Source of the DNA: Methanosarcina siciliae T4/M
Lineage (GTDB): Archaea; Halobacteriota; Methanosarcinia; Methanosarcinales; Methanosarcinaceae
Length of the DNA stretch: 64,000 bases
Reading direction: 5' to 3'
Assembly: GCF_000970085.1 (NCBI RefSeq)
Contig: NZ_CP009506.1
Coordinates: 2,232,001 to 2,296,000, forward strand
In this document: positions 50,538 to 60,071 of the stretch, one piece after another
How the letters are laid out: each line of letters starts with the position of its first letter
Numbering within the stretch: position 1 is the first letter of the stretch
Translations under genes and position numbers: made by a program
The notes under the pieces: generated by a model
Seen by the model: only the letters and a program-made list of their open reading frames with translations
Database searches by the model: none
What the model was told of the DNA's origin: nothing

Positions 50538-51446
50538 TCAGGTCCTTCCGAGCAGTTTACACGCCTGGCAGATATCTTCGGTACAGGTATTTCCGCAAAT
50601 CCTGCACTTTTCGATTTTTGCAGGCGGCAGTTCCTTTGCAAGGGCTCCCACAAGCTTGTCAAAACCGCGTAGAAGGGAATACTTGGTGCCCGGGTGATTT
50701 GTCTCAAAGTTGTTTAGCAGTTCCCGAATTTCTCCTCTGAGGGCTTCTCCCGCATACGGGCACTCGCTGAAGTCTACAGGCAGGGAGTTTACCAGGGCAT
50801 AGAGTGCAACTTCTTTTTCCGGGATATTCCGCAGGGGCTTTGCCCGCAGCACAAGACCTTCTACGGCTACGGGGGGTGCAAGCCTGACCATTCTTTCCAT
50901 ATCTCCCCTGAAATGGTTGAGGAGAACGGTCTGGGCTTCATCGTCCAGGTTGTGCCCTGTTACCAGTTTCGTTGCCCCTATTTCAAGCGCCATCCTGTTA
51001 AGGATGCTTTTCCTGAGAACCCCGCAGTAGCTGCATGCGCCTTTTTCCCGGTCCATCGCAGCCAGGTCGTCCATTGTAACCCCGTGTTCGTCTTTAAATG
51101 ACTTTATGATATGCCGGACCCCAAGGGTTTCCGTAAGCTTTTTTGCAAGTTCGAGGGAGTGGGGACGATATCCGTGGATTCCCTCGTCGATTGAAACAGC
51201 CACTATCTGAATATCCGGCCTGTTCCCCAGGATTTTATGCATCACATAGAGAGCAACCGAGCTGTCCTTTCCCCCGCTCAGAGCAACGGCTATTACGTCA
51301 TTTTTCCTGATGCTGTAGTCTTTTCGGACTGTCAGCTTAATTTTCCTTTCAACGTCCTCTATAAAATGCTTTTTGCAGAGGTGCATTCCGGAGTATTTTT
51401 GAAAAATGATGGCTTCATGGTTGCATTTTTTACATTTAATCGTCAT
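50538..51446 (-). CDS. ncsA: tRNA 2-thiolation protein NcsA (TtcA/CTU1 family)
   Basis: The 302-residue protein is an ATP pyrophosphatase that thiolates wobble uridine in tRNA. The PP-loop is VALSGGKDSSVALY near residue 53. Two zinc-finger regions are present: CKKCNHEAIIF with CKKHF at the N-terminus, and CRICGNTCTEDICQAC at the C-terminus. CSYCGVLRKSI near residue 138 and GHNLDDEAQTVLLNHFRGD near residue 164 complete the TIGR00269 pattern. The conserved cysteines near residues 139 and 226 probably hold a cluster or persulfide. It stands alone on the minus strand. Confidence 0.92.
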   Translation of the reverse strand: MTIKCKKCNHEAIIFQKYSGMHLCKKHFIEDVERKIKLTVRKDYSIRKNDVIAVALSGGKDSSVALYVMHKILGNRPDIQIVAVSIDEGIHGYRPHSLELAKKLTETLGVRHIIKSFKDEHGVTMDDLAAMDREKGACSYCGVLRKSILNRMALEIGATKLVTGHNLDDEAQTVLLNHFRGDMERMVRLAPPVAVEGLVLRAKPLRNIPEKEVALYALVNSLPVDFSECPYAGEALRGEIRELLNNFETNHPGTKYSLLRGFDKLVGALAKELPPAKIEKCRICGNTCTEDICQACKLLGRT

Positions 51447-52065
51447 TTGAAATCCTTTTAAAATCCTTTTTTCTACTTTGCACGAATTATCTGGAAAAAG
51501 CGGAAAATCTGTATTTATGCGTATTTGGGTTCTATTTTATTTCAAAATAATTTTTCTTTGATCTATTTACTTTGATCTGTAAAATTATAATTGTGAAGGC
51601 CGCTTTAGGAAAGGGATCTCTCGTATATATGGTTTTTTACGTGCTTTCCGGAGAAGTCGGTGTATTTTTTATTTGCATCAAGGGTTTCCTCAACTTTATT
51701 CTGGAACTCTGTTTCCAAAAGTATATCCTTCTCAGCAATCAAACCTTACTTATTATTCAGGTATTCGTATAATTTCAGGGGAAGCAAGAGGAGTTGAGAA
51801 AAGGCATAATCAACCGGGAAGAGGAAGTGACAGGAAAAGGATACTACCTGGGAGAGGAAGTGACCTGAAAGATGATCGGCCGGGCAGGGGAGAGTCAGAA
51901 GAGGCAGAGGTAATCAGAGAGGGAGAAAAAAGGAAGCAAAAGAGGACTGAAAAAACAGTAGGCTGTTGATAGGATGTACTGGAAATGGAGATAATTGACT
52001 TTAAGGCGGATCAATCCCTGAGCTGATCTCTTAAAATTGAATAAGGCAGTTTAGGAACCAGAGTG
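51447..52065. other. Gene-poor region upstream of the candidate RNA
   Basis: No coding frame is supported. Around 51815-51875 two copies of a G(A)GAGGAAGTGAC segment occur, 40 bases apart, and the purine-rich plus strand continues to about 51955. The open frame across it (51673-51969) owes its PGRGSD units to these repeats. Confidence 0.45.
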
Positions 52066-52315
52066 GAAGTGAGAGGTAAAAATAGTATTGAGAGAGGGAT
52101 TTGCCTCTCACTTCTCCGTTGGTTCTGATATCTACGGGAACCGGTTGAGGAATGGCGAACCTCATTTTCGGCTTCCGTTTACGAAACCTCTCTCGGACTC
52201 GGGCACCGAGGAATGGCAAAAAACCTCGATAGTTACCTCATCCGGGTGGGGTCCCGGTTGCGCAGGGCATGACTGAGGAATGGCGAACCTCATTTGCCCC
52301 AGGCTTCTGTTTTTT
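52066..52315 (+). ncRNA. Candidate structured RNA with repeated AATGGC-loop hairpins
   Basis: No protein is encoded here, yet structure is dense. A perfect 11-bp stem pairs GAAGTGAGAGG (52066-52076) with CCTCTCACTTC (52104-52114). Three hairpins follow, at 52146-52164, 52207-52228 and 52274-52292, with loops AATGGCGAA, AATGGCAAAAAA and AATGGCGAA. Their stems are TGAGG/CCTCA, CGAGG/CCTCG and TGAGG/CCTCA, so the closing pair covaries. The first and third have outer stems (GGAACCG with CGG-C-TTCC; GGGCA with TGCCC). A run of six T at 52310-52315 follows the last hairpin, as in a terminator. The strand choice rests on that T-run. I do not recognise a known RNA family. Confidence 0.5.
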
Positions 52316-52934
52316 GCTAAATGCTCTCATGAACCCCATTCAATATTAGCATTTAGGACTACAAGCTATAGTATAGCTGTTCTATATAAAACATAACTGG
52401 AAATTATTTTTCTATTTCTTTGATGTAATAAATTGCCTTCAAAATTTTCAAGCAATTTATCGTAATGATGGGCTTAAGTTGTTTGCACTAGCAAACGCTG
52501 CTATTTATATCTTCCTGTAATACGTCTCCTGATTGGTAAAAAAGACAAAATTCTAAAAGAATATTTATTTATAATATTGAAGCCAAAATTATTAGTCTTA
52601 ATTTGAAATTTCCGTTTTTTACTACCCGAGTCCCGTCTCGGGAGGACGTTCTCTTTTAATTGCGGTACTTGTTTGCAGATTCTTTTTTTCTTACCTGAGT
52701 GGCTGGCTTTAGCTCTGTATGGCGCGGAAAAAGGCTCTGAAGTATCTCTTAGTGCAGGGATAAAGGTAACCGATTAATAAATGATCGCAAATGTTTTTGA
52801 CTTCAAGTATATAAGCTCGAAAGAACGGGTACATATTGGCACAAATAACTATTAATACTTATTTTGTAAAATATTTAGTTAAGTTTGTCAAATTCTAATG
52901 AACTATGCTATAGTTCCCATGGGAGTGCTGTTGA
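52316..52934. other. Intergenic region between candidate RNA and permease gene
   Basis: No gene. A hairpin CCCGAG-TCCCGT-CTCGGG lies at 52625-52642. The region is otherwise AT-rich with several TATA-like stretches, for example 52561-52575 (ATATTTATTTATAAT) and near 52851-52875. The last stretch may be the permease promoter. Confidence 0.45.
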
Positions 52935-54323
52935 GTGGAAGAAATTTCTTTATTCCTTATCCTTTTTTCTGTGCTTGCGGGTTATCTGCTGGGCATATTT
53001 TCAGGGCTTTTGCCTGGTATACATACTAATAATTTTGCACTTGCCCTTGTAGCACTTGCCCCTTTTCTGGCTGAGAGGGGGGTCGCCCCTTTCTACATTG
53101 CCCTCGTAATCCTCTCAAATGCGATATCTCACACGTTCCATGACATAATTCCGTCGGTGTTTTTGGGGGCACCTGACGGGGATACTGCGCTTGCGGTTCT
53201 TCCGGGGCACAGGCTTTTGCTTGAAGGCTCAGGGGCAGAAGCGGTCCGGCTTTCTGCTCTCGGAAGTGCAGGTTCGGTAGTTGTATCCATGCTTTTTGTC
53301 CTGCCTTTTTCCCTTTTCTTCGCGGCAGTTTACCCTTACATGCATGAGTATATGGCATGGGTCTTGCTAACGATTGTGTTTATCATGCTTGCGAGCGAGA
53401 AGGGCGAGGAGGTAAAGGGTCAGGGTTCACTTGCAAAATACAGGTACAAAGCTTATGCTCTTCTGCTGTTCTTGATCACAGGAGTTCTGGGACTCTTCGC
53501 ATTTTCAAGAGAAAATATCCTGCTCCCGGTCATAAGCCTCGGGCAGGCATCCGTACTCCTCCCTCTCCTGAGCGGACTTTTCGGGGCTTCCCAGCTCATT
53601 ATAAGCCTTCTCACAAAATCCGAGATCCCAGCCGAATCCGTTTCAAAATTCGAGCTTTCCCGAAAAAGGATCTTAAGAGGAGTCTTTACGGGCAGTACCG
53701 CAGGTTCTCTTGTAGCCTGGCTGCCGGGAGTTTCCTCTGCTATTGCTGCCCTTCTGGCCGGACTTTTTGTAAGGTCCGATTTTGACCGAAGGCCCGTCAA
53801 AAAAGACAGTATCGGGCCTGAACCCGGAGAGCAAAAGTCCTTTCTTTTTTCCGATCCCGATTCAGACTGCCGGGCGCTTGAGAGCTCAAAGGAATTTATT
53901 GTCTCGGTTTCCGGGGTAAATACCTCAAATGCGATTTTCGGGCTGGTAGCCCTCATGGTGATAGGAAAGACAAGGAGCGGAGCAATGGTGGCTGTAAATG
54001 AAATCCTGGATACCGGATCACCTGATTTTCAGGTAGTCCAGCTTTTTTTTGCTGCGGTCCTGTTGACTGCCCTGTTTTCGTACTTTTCTACAGTCTGGAT
54101 AGGGAACAACGCCCATCACATGCTCCGGAAACTTGACTATACAAAACTCTGCACCGGAGTCCTGGCAGGGCTTGCAATAACGGTCTTTCTTTTTACAGGG
54201 GTTTTCGGGCTCTTCATTTTTTTAATTTCTACCCCGATAGGCATGCTCCCGTCTTTTATGAAAATCAGGAAATCCCATGCAATGGGAGTTATTTTACTGC
54301 CTGTTATCCTCTATTTCCTGTAA
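52935..54323 (+). CDS. TctA-like permease (tripartite tricarboxylate transporter family)
   Basis: The 462-residue membrane protein has about ten to twelve hydrophobic segments. Conserved regions are GIFSGLLPGIHTNNFALAL near residue 20 and SHTFHDIIPSVFLGAPDGDT near residue 65, with a second related half, FTGSTAGSLVAWLPGVSSAI, near residue 255. This is the archaeal DUF112/TctA type, where the bacterial partners TctB and TctC are missing. Substrate unknown. The start is GTG 52935, with GGGAG ten bases upstream. Monocistronic. Confidence 0.85.
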   Translation: MEEISLFLILFSVLAGYLLGIFSGLLPGIHTNNFALALVALAPFLAERGVAPFYIALVILSNAISHTFHDIIPSVFLGAPDGDTALAVLPGHRLLLEGSGAEAVRLSALGSAGSVVVSMLFVLPFSLFFAAVYPYMHEYMAWVLLTIVFIMLASEKGEEVKGQGSLAKYRYKAYALLLFLITGVLGLFAFSRENILLPVISLGQASVLLPLLSGLFGASQLIISLLTKSEIPAESVSKFELSRKRILRGVFTGSTAGSLVAWLPGVSSAIAALLAGLFVRSDFDRRPVKKDSIGPEPGEQKSFLFSDPDSDCRALESSKEFIVSVSGVNTSNAIFGLVALMVIGKTRSGAMVAVNEILDTGSPDFQVVQLFFAAVLLTALFSYFSTVWIGNNAHHMLRKLDYTKLCTGVLAGLAITVFLFTGVFGLFIFLISTPIGMLPSFMKIRKSHAMGVILLPVILYFL

Positions 54324-54397
54324 TCAGGCATTTTTGTAACCTTTTACTTCCTATTTTCCGCGATTTTCTGTATAAGTATGCTCTTTCCCCTGTATTA

Positions 54398-55117
54398 TCA
54401 ATGCGCAGGAGCTTTTCCGACAATCGCCCTTAACCCTTCTACGAGGTTTTTCAGTATTTTTGCGGGAATTCCAACAGTCAGCTCTGATTCCTGAATCTCC
54501 GTATAAGCCCTGCTGCCCGTACAACCGACTGTTATTCCCATTTTGCCTGTCAGGTACGGTTCGGCGACGGCGTCGGAACAGAGACTCTGCTTGCCTGCAA
54601 ATTCGGCTTCAATTCTCCCGCCTTCATTATAGAGGGCTGCCTGGGTCAGGAGCATTAACTGTTCGGGAGTGCCGATTATCACAATAACATCAGGCATGAA
54701 ACTTGCACTTTCAAGAGGAGCGTAAAGGGTTGCAACTGTTGATTCTGCCTCTACCATCGGGACCCTGTCAAGGGTCTTTTTCGAAGCTTCAAGGGTCTTA
54801 AAATGCTTCAATTTGTCATAATAGAATTCCCCGCTCGCCAGTTTGGGCGGCATGTGCCCGAGCCCCATTGCTGCCGCCCCTCCTTTGCAGGTCTGGTCTT
54901 CAAGAACGGCATAAAACTCCTCTTTTGTCCTGCGCACGCGGTCCGTCATCTGGCAGTGTTTCATTCTCTCTTTGACTCGCTTGATCCCTTCAGGAATTTC
55001 AGCACCTTCAGGAACCAGGGCTACTGCCACTGGTGAGGTTTTCAGCTTAAGCAATTCGATTATTTCCTTTCCGTACTCATTTATTTCCTCAATTTGCCTG
55101 GGACTTGCTTTTTCCAT
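54398..55117 (-). CDS. DUF169 family protein
   Basis: The 239-residue protein belongs to DUF169, common in methanogens and anaerobes. Motifs are LLKLKTSPVAVALVPEGAEI near residue 20, CKGGAAAMGLGHMPPKLASGEFYY near residue 77, and YLTGKMGITVGCTGSRAYTEI near residue 190. Two to three conserved cysteines might bind a metal. Function is not known. I place the start at ATG 55117 with GGAG eight bases upstream; a GTG at 55126 is in frame. It runs convergently with the permease. Confidence 0.88.
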   Translation of the reverse strand: MEKASPRQIEEINEYGKEIIELLKLKTSPVAVALVPEGAEIPEGIKRVKERMKHCQMTDRVRRTKEEFYAVLEDQTCKGGAAAMGLGHMPPKLASGEFYYDKLKHFKTLEASKKTLDRVPMVEAESTVATLYAPLESASFMPDVIVIIGTPEQLMLLTQAALYNEGGRIEAEFAGKQSLCSDAVAEPYLTGKMGITVGCTGSRAYTEIQESELTVGIPAKILKNLVEGLRAIVGKAPAH

Positions 55118-55485
55118 CGTGATCACTCCTTATTATTCCAAACCCACTCTTTATCAGTCCTTACTTTACATGTTTATATATTCATGCTAAATGGTAGTGT
55201 AAGGCTGAAAGCTTAAATAGAAATCAGAAGCAATGGTTCTTTCCAGTTTTTGTGCCAACTTTTTCGGACTTGCGTTTGTTCCGAATATGTTTCCGATCAC
55301 ATGTTGTTATATTCTTCACACGAAATATTTACACATGAAGTTATATCTTCTTCCATGAGATTAGCTTCCTTTCATGAAATCCTTTACTGTTAAGCAAAAA
55401 TATAAAACTTAAAATGTATTGGATCGAAATTGTAGATGGAATAAATAGAAGGATTAAATAAAAAGTAAAGAGGGTTTACAGGTCT
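55118..55485. other. Divergent promoter region
   Basis: AT-rich gap between the DUF169 and PASTA genes with TATA-like sequences at 55399-55410 (AATATAAAACTT) and on the other strand near 55176-55185. No gene or hairpin is seen. Confidence 0.4.
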
Positions 55486-56010
55486 ATGAAAACACAACTT
55501 GAACAGCGTTTGGTAGAACTCAGGGCTGAATACGAATCAGGTCAGAAAATCCTCAAAGACATCGAGGAAAAACTTGTAAAACTTGAGAACGGAAAGAAAA
55601 ACCTGAATGAAACGCTCCTCAGGATCAGCGGCGCAATCGAGCTTCTGGAAGAAGTTCTGGGAGAGGAAAGTAAAAGCAGTACTCCGGAAGTATCCGATTC
55701 GGAAACATCCGGTTCGGAAGTACAGGAGGCAGAGTCTGAACTAAAAGAAGTTGAAGTGCCCCCTGTTATCAGGTTACCTCTGGAGCATGCTGTTAAAAAG
55801 CTGGAAGAAGCAGGACTTCGTGTAGGTAATGTCGGAGAGAAGAGCGTTTTTGTAGGAGGTCTCCGTTTCGGAGACGTTGTCCAGCAGGAACCGAGGGGCG
55901 GAACGCATGTGGATAAAGGGTCAGCGATAGACCTGATCATAGCAAAAAAAGGGAAAGTTAAACCTAATCTGAGCCAGAACTCAGTTTTAAGTTCTTTTTC
56001 AGACCACTGA
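55486..56010 (+). CDS. Coiled-coil protein with one PASTA domain
   Basis: The 174-residue protein starts with a coiled coil (residues 1-65, EQRLVELRAEYESGQKILKD). An acidic serine-rich linker follows, with SDSETSGSEVQEAESE. A single PASTA domain lies at residues about 90-160: IRLPLEHAVKKLEEAGLRVG and GDVVQQEPRGGTHVDKGSAI. PASTA modules sense peptidoglycan stems in bacterial kinases and PBPs; here there is no signal peptide or membrane anchor, so the protein appears cytoplasmic. The role in an archaeon is unknown. It lies upstream of a TPR gene and a DacB-like gene on the same strand. Confidence 0.85.
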   Translation: MKTQLEQRLVELRAEYESGQKILKDIEEKLVKLENGKKNLNETLLRISGAIELLEEVLGEESKSSTPEVSDSETSGSEVQEAESELKEVEVPPVIRLPLEHAVKKLEEAGLRVGNVGEKSVFVGGLRFGDVVQQEPRGGTHVDKGSAIDLIIAKKGKVKPNLSQNSVLSSFSDH

Positions 56011-56172
56011 AATCAACCACCCTTTCTCAGGAAGACCTCTGAGTAAGATCTGCAGTTCCGAGTAATTCTATAACAGATAGTCTATGAAGTTTTAATCAAT
56101 GAGTCTATGAAGTTTTAATCTATGAAATTTCTATGAAAAGAAGGACAGGTACTAACGGGAGGCCCGGTATTT

Positions 56173-57336
56173 ATGAGAGAATTTGATTCCGAATTTGATA
56201 AACTTCTTCCTGAACTTAGGGGGCATTGTAATGTTGCACTCAGGAGTTTTGGCAATTTAAATAGTTTCGGAGATACGAACCTGTACACTGCTCTCAAAGA
56301 GTTTTTAACTGCGTGTCACCAAATTTCCGCTATTCTATGGGATAAAAACAACAAGAAACACCGAAAGCATCTCAGGTCCGTCTTTTCCATAAACAATAAT
56401 TCTCCCCTTTTCCCCGGAGTTTTATCCGAACTGGAGACAGTTATTGAAAATATGGAAATACCCGGAGAGAGTACCGGCATGCGAGAGCAAGCATCTCTTT
56501 CCTATACTCCCGAAACAAAAATCTTAACAGCTGATGGAGAAAAGTATGAACTCCTGCCTCTCTTTCTGGCTGTCAGGGATCTTTATGCTTCCCTTACTTT
56601 ATTCAAAGAGCTTCAGACCTGTACTGAGATGCTTGAAAAAGACCCTCAGGACGCTACAGCCCTTTTCCAGAAAGCTGTTCTCTTTTATAAGGCGAGAAGG
56701 TTCGAAACTGCCCTGCAGCTTACAGGACAGGTGCTTGAAATAGTCCCTGCTGACTTCAGGGTCTGGTACAACAGAGGTGTGGTCCTCTCGGAAATGGGCA
56801 GGCTTGAAGATGCATTAGCTGCCTATGACAGGGTAATTGAGCTTGAACCGGCTTTTGAAATGGCATGGGACAATAAAGGAGTTGTGCTTTCACGGCTTGG
56901 CAGATTTGATGAAGCCCTTGAAACATACGAAACGGTACTCCGGAGAAACCCGAAATATGCCGAGGCCTGGGCAGGAAAAGGTTCGGTCCTTTCTGCACTT
57001 GACCGGAAAGAAGAAGCCCTTGAAGCGTACGGCTCAGCCCTTAAAATCAGGCCTGATTACCTGGAAGCCCTGAAATCTGTCAGCAGTCTTTTTTCCAGGC
57101 TGGGCAGGTATGAAGAAGCTCTGGGCGCATACGATACGGCTCTTCAGGCTGCTCCGGAAGCCCCTGAACTCTGGGCAGGCAAAGGGCTTGTCCTTTCGGA
57201 GCTGGGCAGACAAGAAGAAGCCCTTCAAAGCTGCAGCAGAGCTCTTGAATTGAAACCGGGATTTGCTCCTGCACTTGAAGTCAAGGTAAAAATTCTTTCG
57301 GAAATGGGCAGGCAAAAGGCAAGAGCTTCTCAATAA
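56173..57336 (+). CDS. TPR-repeat protein
   Basis: The 387-residue protein has an N-terminal helical domain of about 160 residues, of no known family, and then six to seven classical TPR units. Units include RFETALQLTGQVLEIVPADF, RLEDALAAYDRVIELEPAFE, RFDEALETYETVLRRNPKYA and RQEEALQSCSRALELKPGFA. It would act as a protein-binding scaffold. ATG 56173 follows a GGGAGGCCCGG region. It shares strand with the PASTA gene upstream (162 bases) and the DacB-like gene downstream. Confidence 0.88.
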   Translation: MREFDSEFDKLLPELRGHCNVALRSFGNLNSFGDTNLYTALKEFLTACHQISAILWDKNNKKHRKHLRSVFSINNNSPLFPGVLSELETVIENMEIPGESTGMREQASLSYTPETKILTADGEKYELLPLFLAVRDLYASLTLFKELQTCTEMLEKDPQDATALFQKAVLFYKARRFETALQLTGQVLEIVPADFRVWYNRGVVLSEMGRLEDALAAYDRVIELEPAFEMAWDNKGVVLSRLGRFDEALETYETVLRRNPKYAEAWAGKGSVLSALDRKEEALEAYGSALKIRPDYLEALKSVSSLFSRLGRYEEALGAYDTALQAAPEAPELWAGKGLVLSELGRQEEALQSCSRALELKPGFAPALEVKVKILSEMGRQKARASQ

Positions 57337-57529
57337 GCTCTTTTTCCTGGTAAACTCTTTTAATGTACTTATTTCGTTTCATTTCTACATTCTTCTTTTT
57401 CTGATATCTATCTCTTTTTCTCTATAAGGCAGTTCATTGAGTGGCGCAGCCGATTGTTTATTTTTGATTCTTATATGTTTATTAGATTCGCTGATAAACT
57501 ATCCTATAGAAAGGTTAAGGGGAGATTAC

Positions 57530-59152
57530 ATGAAATCTTATGCTCGCAGATCTAAGAGTTATTTATGCTATTTACTGCTGGGAACAATATGCCTTATTAC
57601 TGTTTGCCAACCATTTGCAGGGGCTGTAGGAAACAGTCAGGATAGCCCTTTAGAGGGTGACCCTCTTCCCGCGTCTGTAACAGAAATAATGAATGACACA
57701 AAATATGATCATGCCTTTTGGGGAATCCTTGTAGAAGATCTGGAGACCGGGGAAATCATCTACCAGCTGAATCCGGAGAAGATGTTCATTCCTGGCTCTA
57801 CCACCAAGCTTTACACGGGAGCCGCTGCACTCGATGTAATAGGGGCTGATTACAGGTTCGAGACTCCTCTGTATACCCGCGGTCATGTGGACTCTTCAGG
57901 AAACCTGAACGGAGACCTTATACTGGTAGCCAGCGGAGACCTGACAATGGGAGGCCGGACCACCCCGGATGGAAAGATAGCTTATACCGACATTGATCAC
58001 AGCTATGCAAACTCCATTGGCAACGCAATTTTAACGACCCCAGACCCTTTATCCGGCCTGGACCAGCTGGCCCAACAGGTATCAGCTGCCGGTATCAAAA
58101 GTGTCTCGGGAGAAGTTATCATTGACGACCGACTCTTCGATAAAATCACTCCTCCTGATAGTGACAACGATTATACTCTCACACCGGTAGTTATCAATGA
58201 TAACCTGATTGATATTATGGTCAAGCCAGCTCCGCCGGGAATGGCGGCTGATGTTGATTGGAGGCCTCAGACAGCAGCCTACGTGGTCGAAGCCAATGTT
58301 ACAACAACCGACGCGAATGAGACTGCCCGGATAGAGATCTCAACAGGCGGTCCGGGTATAATCAATGTATCAGGGCAGGTACCCGCAGGCGAAGGCACTA
58401 TTGTCCAGACGTATAAGGTGGATGATCCTTCTTCTTTTGCCCGCTCTCTTCTGATAGAAGCGCTGGAGCGTCAGGGAGTGAAAGTAAACGCTTCGGTTAA
58501 AGGCAATAACCCTGCAGACCTGTTACCAGCCACCACGAACTACTCGGAGTTTGAAAGAGTAGCTCTTCTGACCTCTCCGCCTTTCTCTGAGAACCTGAAA
58601 CTGATAATGAAGGTCAGCCAGAACATGCAGGCGGATTCCCTTCTACCTCTTATGGCGGTAAAGGAAGGAAAAAGAAGCTTCTGGGACGGCCTGATCATAG
58701 AGCGCTCCTTCCTGGAAAAAACCGGAATTGACCTTAATGCCGTATCCATATCTGATGGCAGAGGAAATTCTCCTGCTGATTATATGACACCCAGAACTAC
58801 GGTTGATCTCCTGAGGTATATGTCTTCCGGAAATGACTCTCAGGTATATCGGGACGCGCTGCCCATTCTCGGAGTTGACGGGTCTCTGGCGACTTCTGTT
58901 GGTCCCGAGAGCCCTGCGAAAGGAAAAGTCCGGGCCAAGACCGGAACAACTGCCAAGTATGATGCAGTCAACGACAGACTAATCCTCTGTTCCCAGGCTC
59001 TGGGCGGATATATGAACACATCCGAAGACCGGAAGCTAGCCTTTGCAATATATGTGAACAACGTCCCTGTAAAGGATGTCAAGGAAATGAAGCAGGTTAG
59101 CAATGACCTCGGAAGCATCTGCGAGGCAATATACGAGGAGAATTCGACATAA
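57530..59152 (+). CDS. DacB-like D-alanyl-D-alanine carboxypeptidase (peptidase S13)
   Basis: The 540-residue protein has an N-terminal signal segment (basic lead MKSYARRSK, hydrophobic YLCYLLLGTICLITVCQPFAG). Its class C penicillin-binding fold keeps all active-site motifs: S90-T-T-K93 in PGSTTKLYTGA, S363-Q-N in KVSQNMQADSL and K470-T-G in RAKTGTT. The insertion between the first two motifs matches PBP4-type enzymes. In bacteria it trims peptidoglycan; Methanosarcina is thought to lack murein, so the substrate is unclear. I chose ATG 57530, with GGGGAG close upstream; the frame is open from 57437. Confidence 0.9.
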   Translation: MKSYARRSKSYLCYLLLGTICLITVCQPFAGAVGNSQDSPLEGDPLPASVTEIMNDTKYDHAFWGILVEDLETGEIIYQLNPEKMFIPGSTTKLYTGAAALDVIGADYRFETPLYTRGHVDSSGNLNGDLILVASGDLTMGGRTTPDGKIAYTDIDHSYANSIGNAILTTPDPLSGLDQLAQQVSAAGIKSVSGEVIIDDRLFDKITPPDSDNDYTLTPVVINDNLIDIMVKPAPPGMAADVDWRPQTAAYVVEANVTTTDANETARIEISTGGPGIINVSGQVPAGEGTIVQTYKVDDPSSFARSLLIEALERQGVKVNASVKGNNPADLLPATTNYSEFERVALLTSPPFSENLKLIMKVSQNMQADSLLPLMAVKEGKRSFWDGLIIERSFLEKTGIDLNAVSISDGRGNSPADYMTPRTTVDLLRYMSSGNDSQVYRDALPILGVDGSLATSVGPESPAKGKVRAKTGTTAKYDAVNDRLILCSQALGGYMNTSEDRKLAFAIYVNNVPVKDVKEMKQVSNDLGSICEAIYEENST

Positions 59153-59409
59153 AAATATATTTGAAATATATTTGGAATTGATCGGACAAAAAAAGCTCCG
59201 GGCACTGTCCTTGCGCCGTACTCTCCTTATTCGAACCGCCGGCCCTGGAAAATTTCCGGATTCAGATCAGAAAAAGTATATCTCATTGGAGACAAAAGTG
59301 CACAATACCAGTCGAACCCTGATTTCAAGCATAAACAGGAAAATCAGGCATTGAAGATAATTCCGAAAGGGGTCCAAATAAATCTTGATCCGGAAACGGA
59401 GGATTCGAA

Positions 59410-59985
59410 ATGGCAGAGGAAAATAATATCACAGAAAGCGCTAAGGAAAAGCAAAAGGAACCGGAAGCGGCAGGAAAAACCGAAGAAAGAGAGGATCCCG
59501 GACAGCTCCTTATAACAGCACAAGAAGCTGATAATTATGAAGAGAAACTCAGGCTCTATGATAAAGCCTTAAATCTGGACCCCGGGTGCTTTGATGCCTG
59601 GCTCCAGAAGGGTTTTGTCCTGGACAGGATAGGGAAGTCCGAGGAAGCTCTTGCCTGTTACGATAAGGCTCTTGAACTCGATCCCGAGCACCTGGGAATT
59701 AAGTGCCTCAAAGGTTTTGCCTACAATAACCTGGGGGATTTTGAAAAAGCCATAGAGTGTTATGACGAAGTCCTCAAGGTCAACCCTGAGGATGTTTTTT
59801 CCTGGTACCAGAAAGGCTCGGTCCTGGAAAGCCTTGGCAGATACGGAGAGGCTATGGAAGCTTACGACAGGGCTCTGGAAATAGACCCCACTGACGTCCT
59901 TATCAGGGAGAAAAGACTGAGGCTCCTGGAGCTTATTTATAAAAAAGGAACCCTGTCAGATTCCCCGGACAGCAGCTTTAACTGA
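59410..59985 (+). CDS. TPR-repeat protein
   Basis: The 191-residue protein has an acidic, Glu/Lys-rich head of about 40 residues followed by four to five TPR units: NYEEKLRLYDKALNLDPGCF, KSEEALACYDKALELDPEHL, DFEKAIECYDEVLKVNPEDV and RYGEAMEAYDRALEIDPTDV. It has no signal peptide. It follows the DacB-like gene by about 260 bases and precedes the convergent cooC gene. It would be an interaction protein; no partner is known. Confidence 0.88.
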   Translation: MAEENNITESAKEKQKEPEAAGKTEEREDPGQLLITAQEADNYEEKLRLYDKALNLDPGCFDAWLQKGFVLDRIGKSEEALACYDKALELDPEHLGIKCLKGFAYNNLGDFEKAIECYDEVLKVNPEDVFSWYQKGSVLESLGRYGEAMEAYDRALEIDPTDVLIREKRLRLLELIYKKGTLSDSPDSSFN

Positions 59986-60071
59986 GCCCTGGAAATGCAA
60001 AAAAATTTCAGGAAAAAATTTGAGTGGAAATTGAAGAATTAATACAAAATTGTGGGGCTGTGTTTCAGCCT

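Noticed and set aside
51673..51969. Frame with three PGRGSD-like units
   Set aside because: The units come from short DNA repeats in a purine-rich gap; no ribosome site or homology is seen.
52625..52642. CCCGAG hairpin as a separate RNA gene
   Set aside because: A single short stem without T-run or conserved context; listed only as part of the gap.
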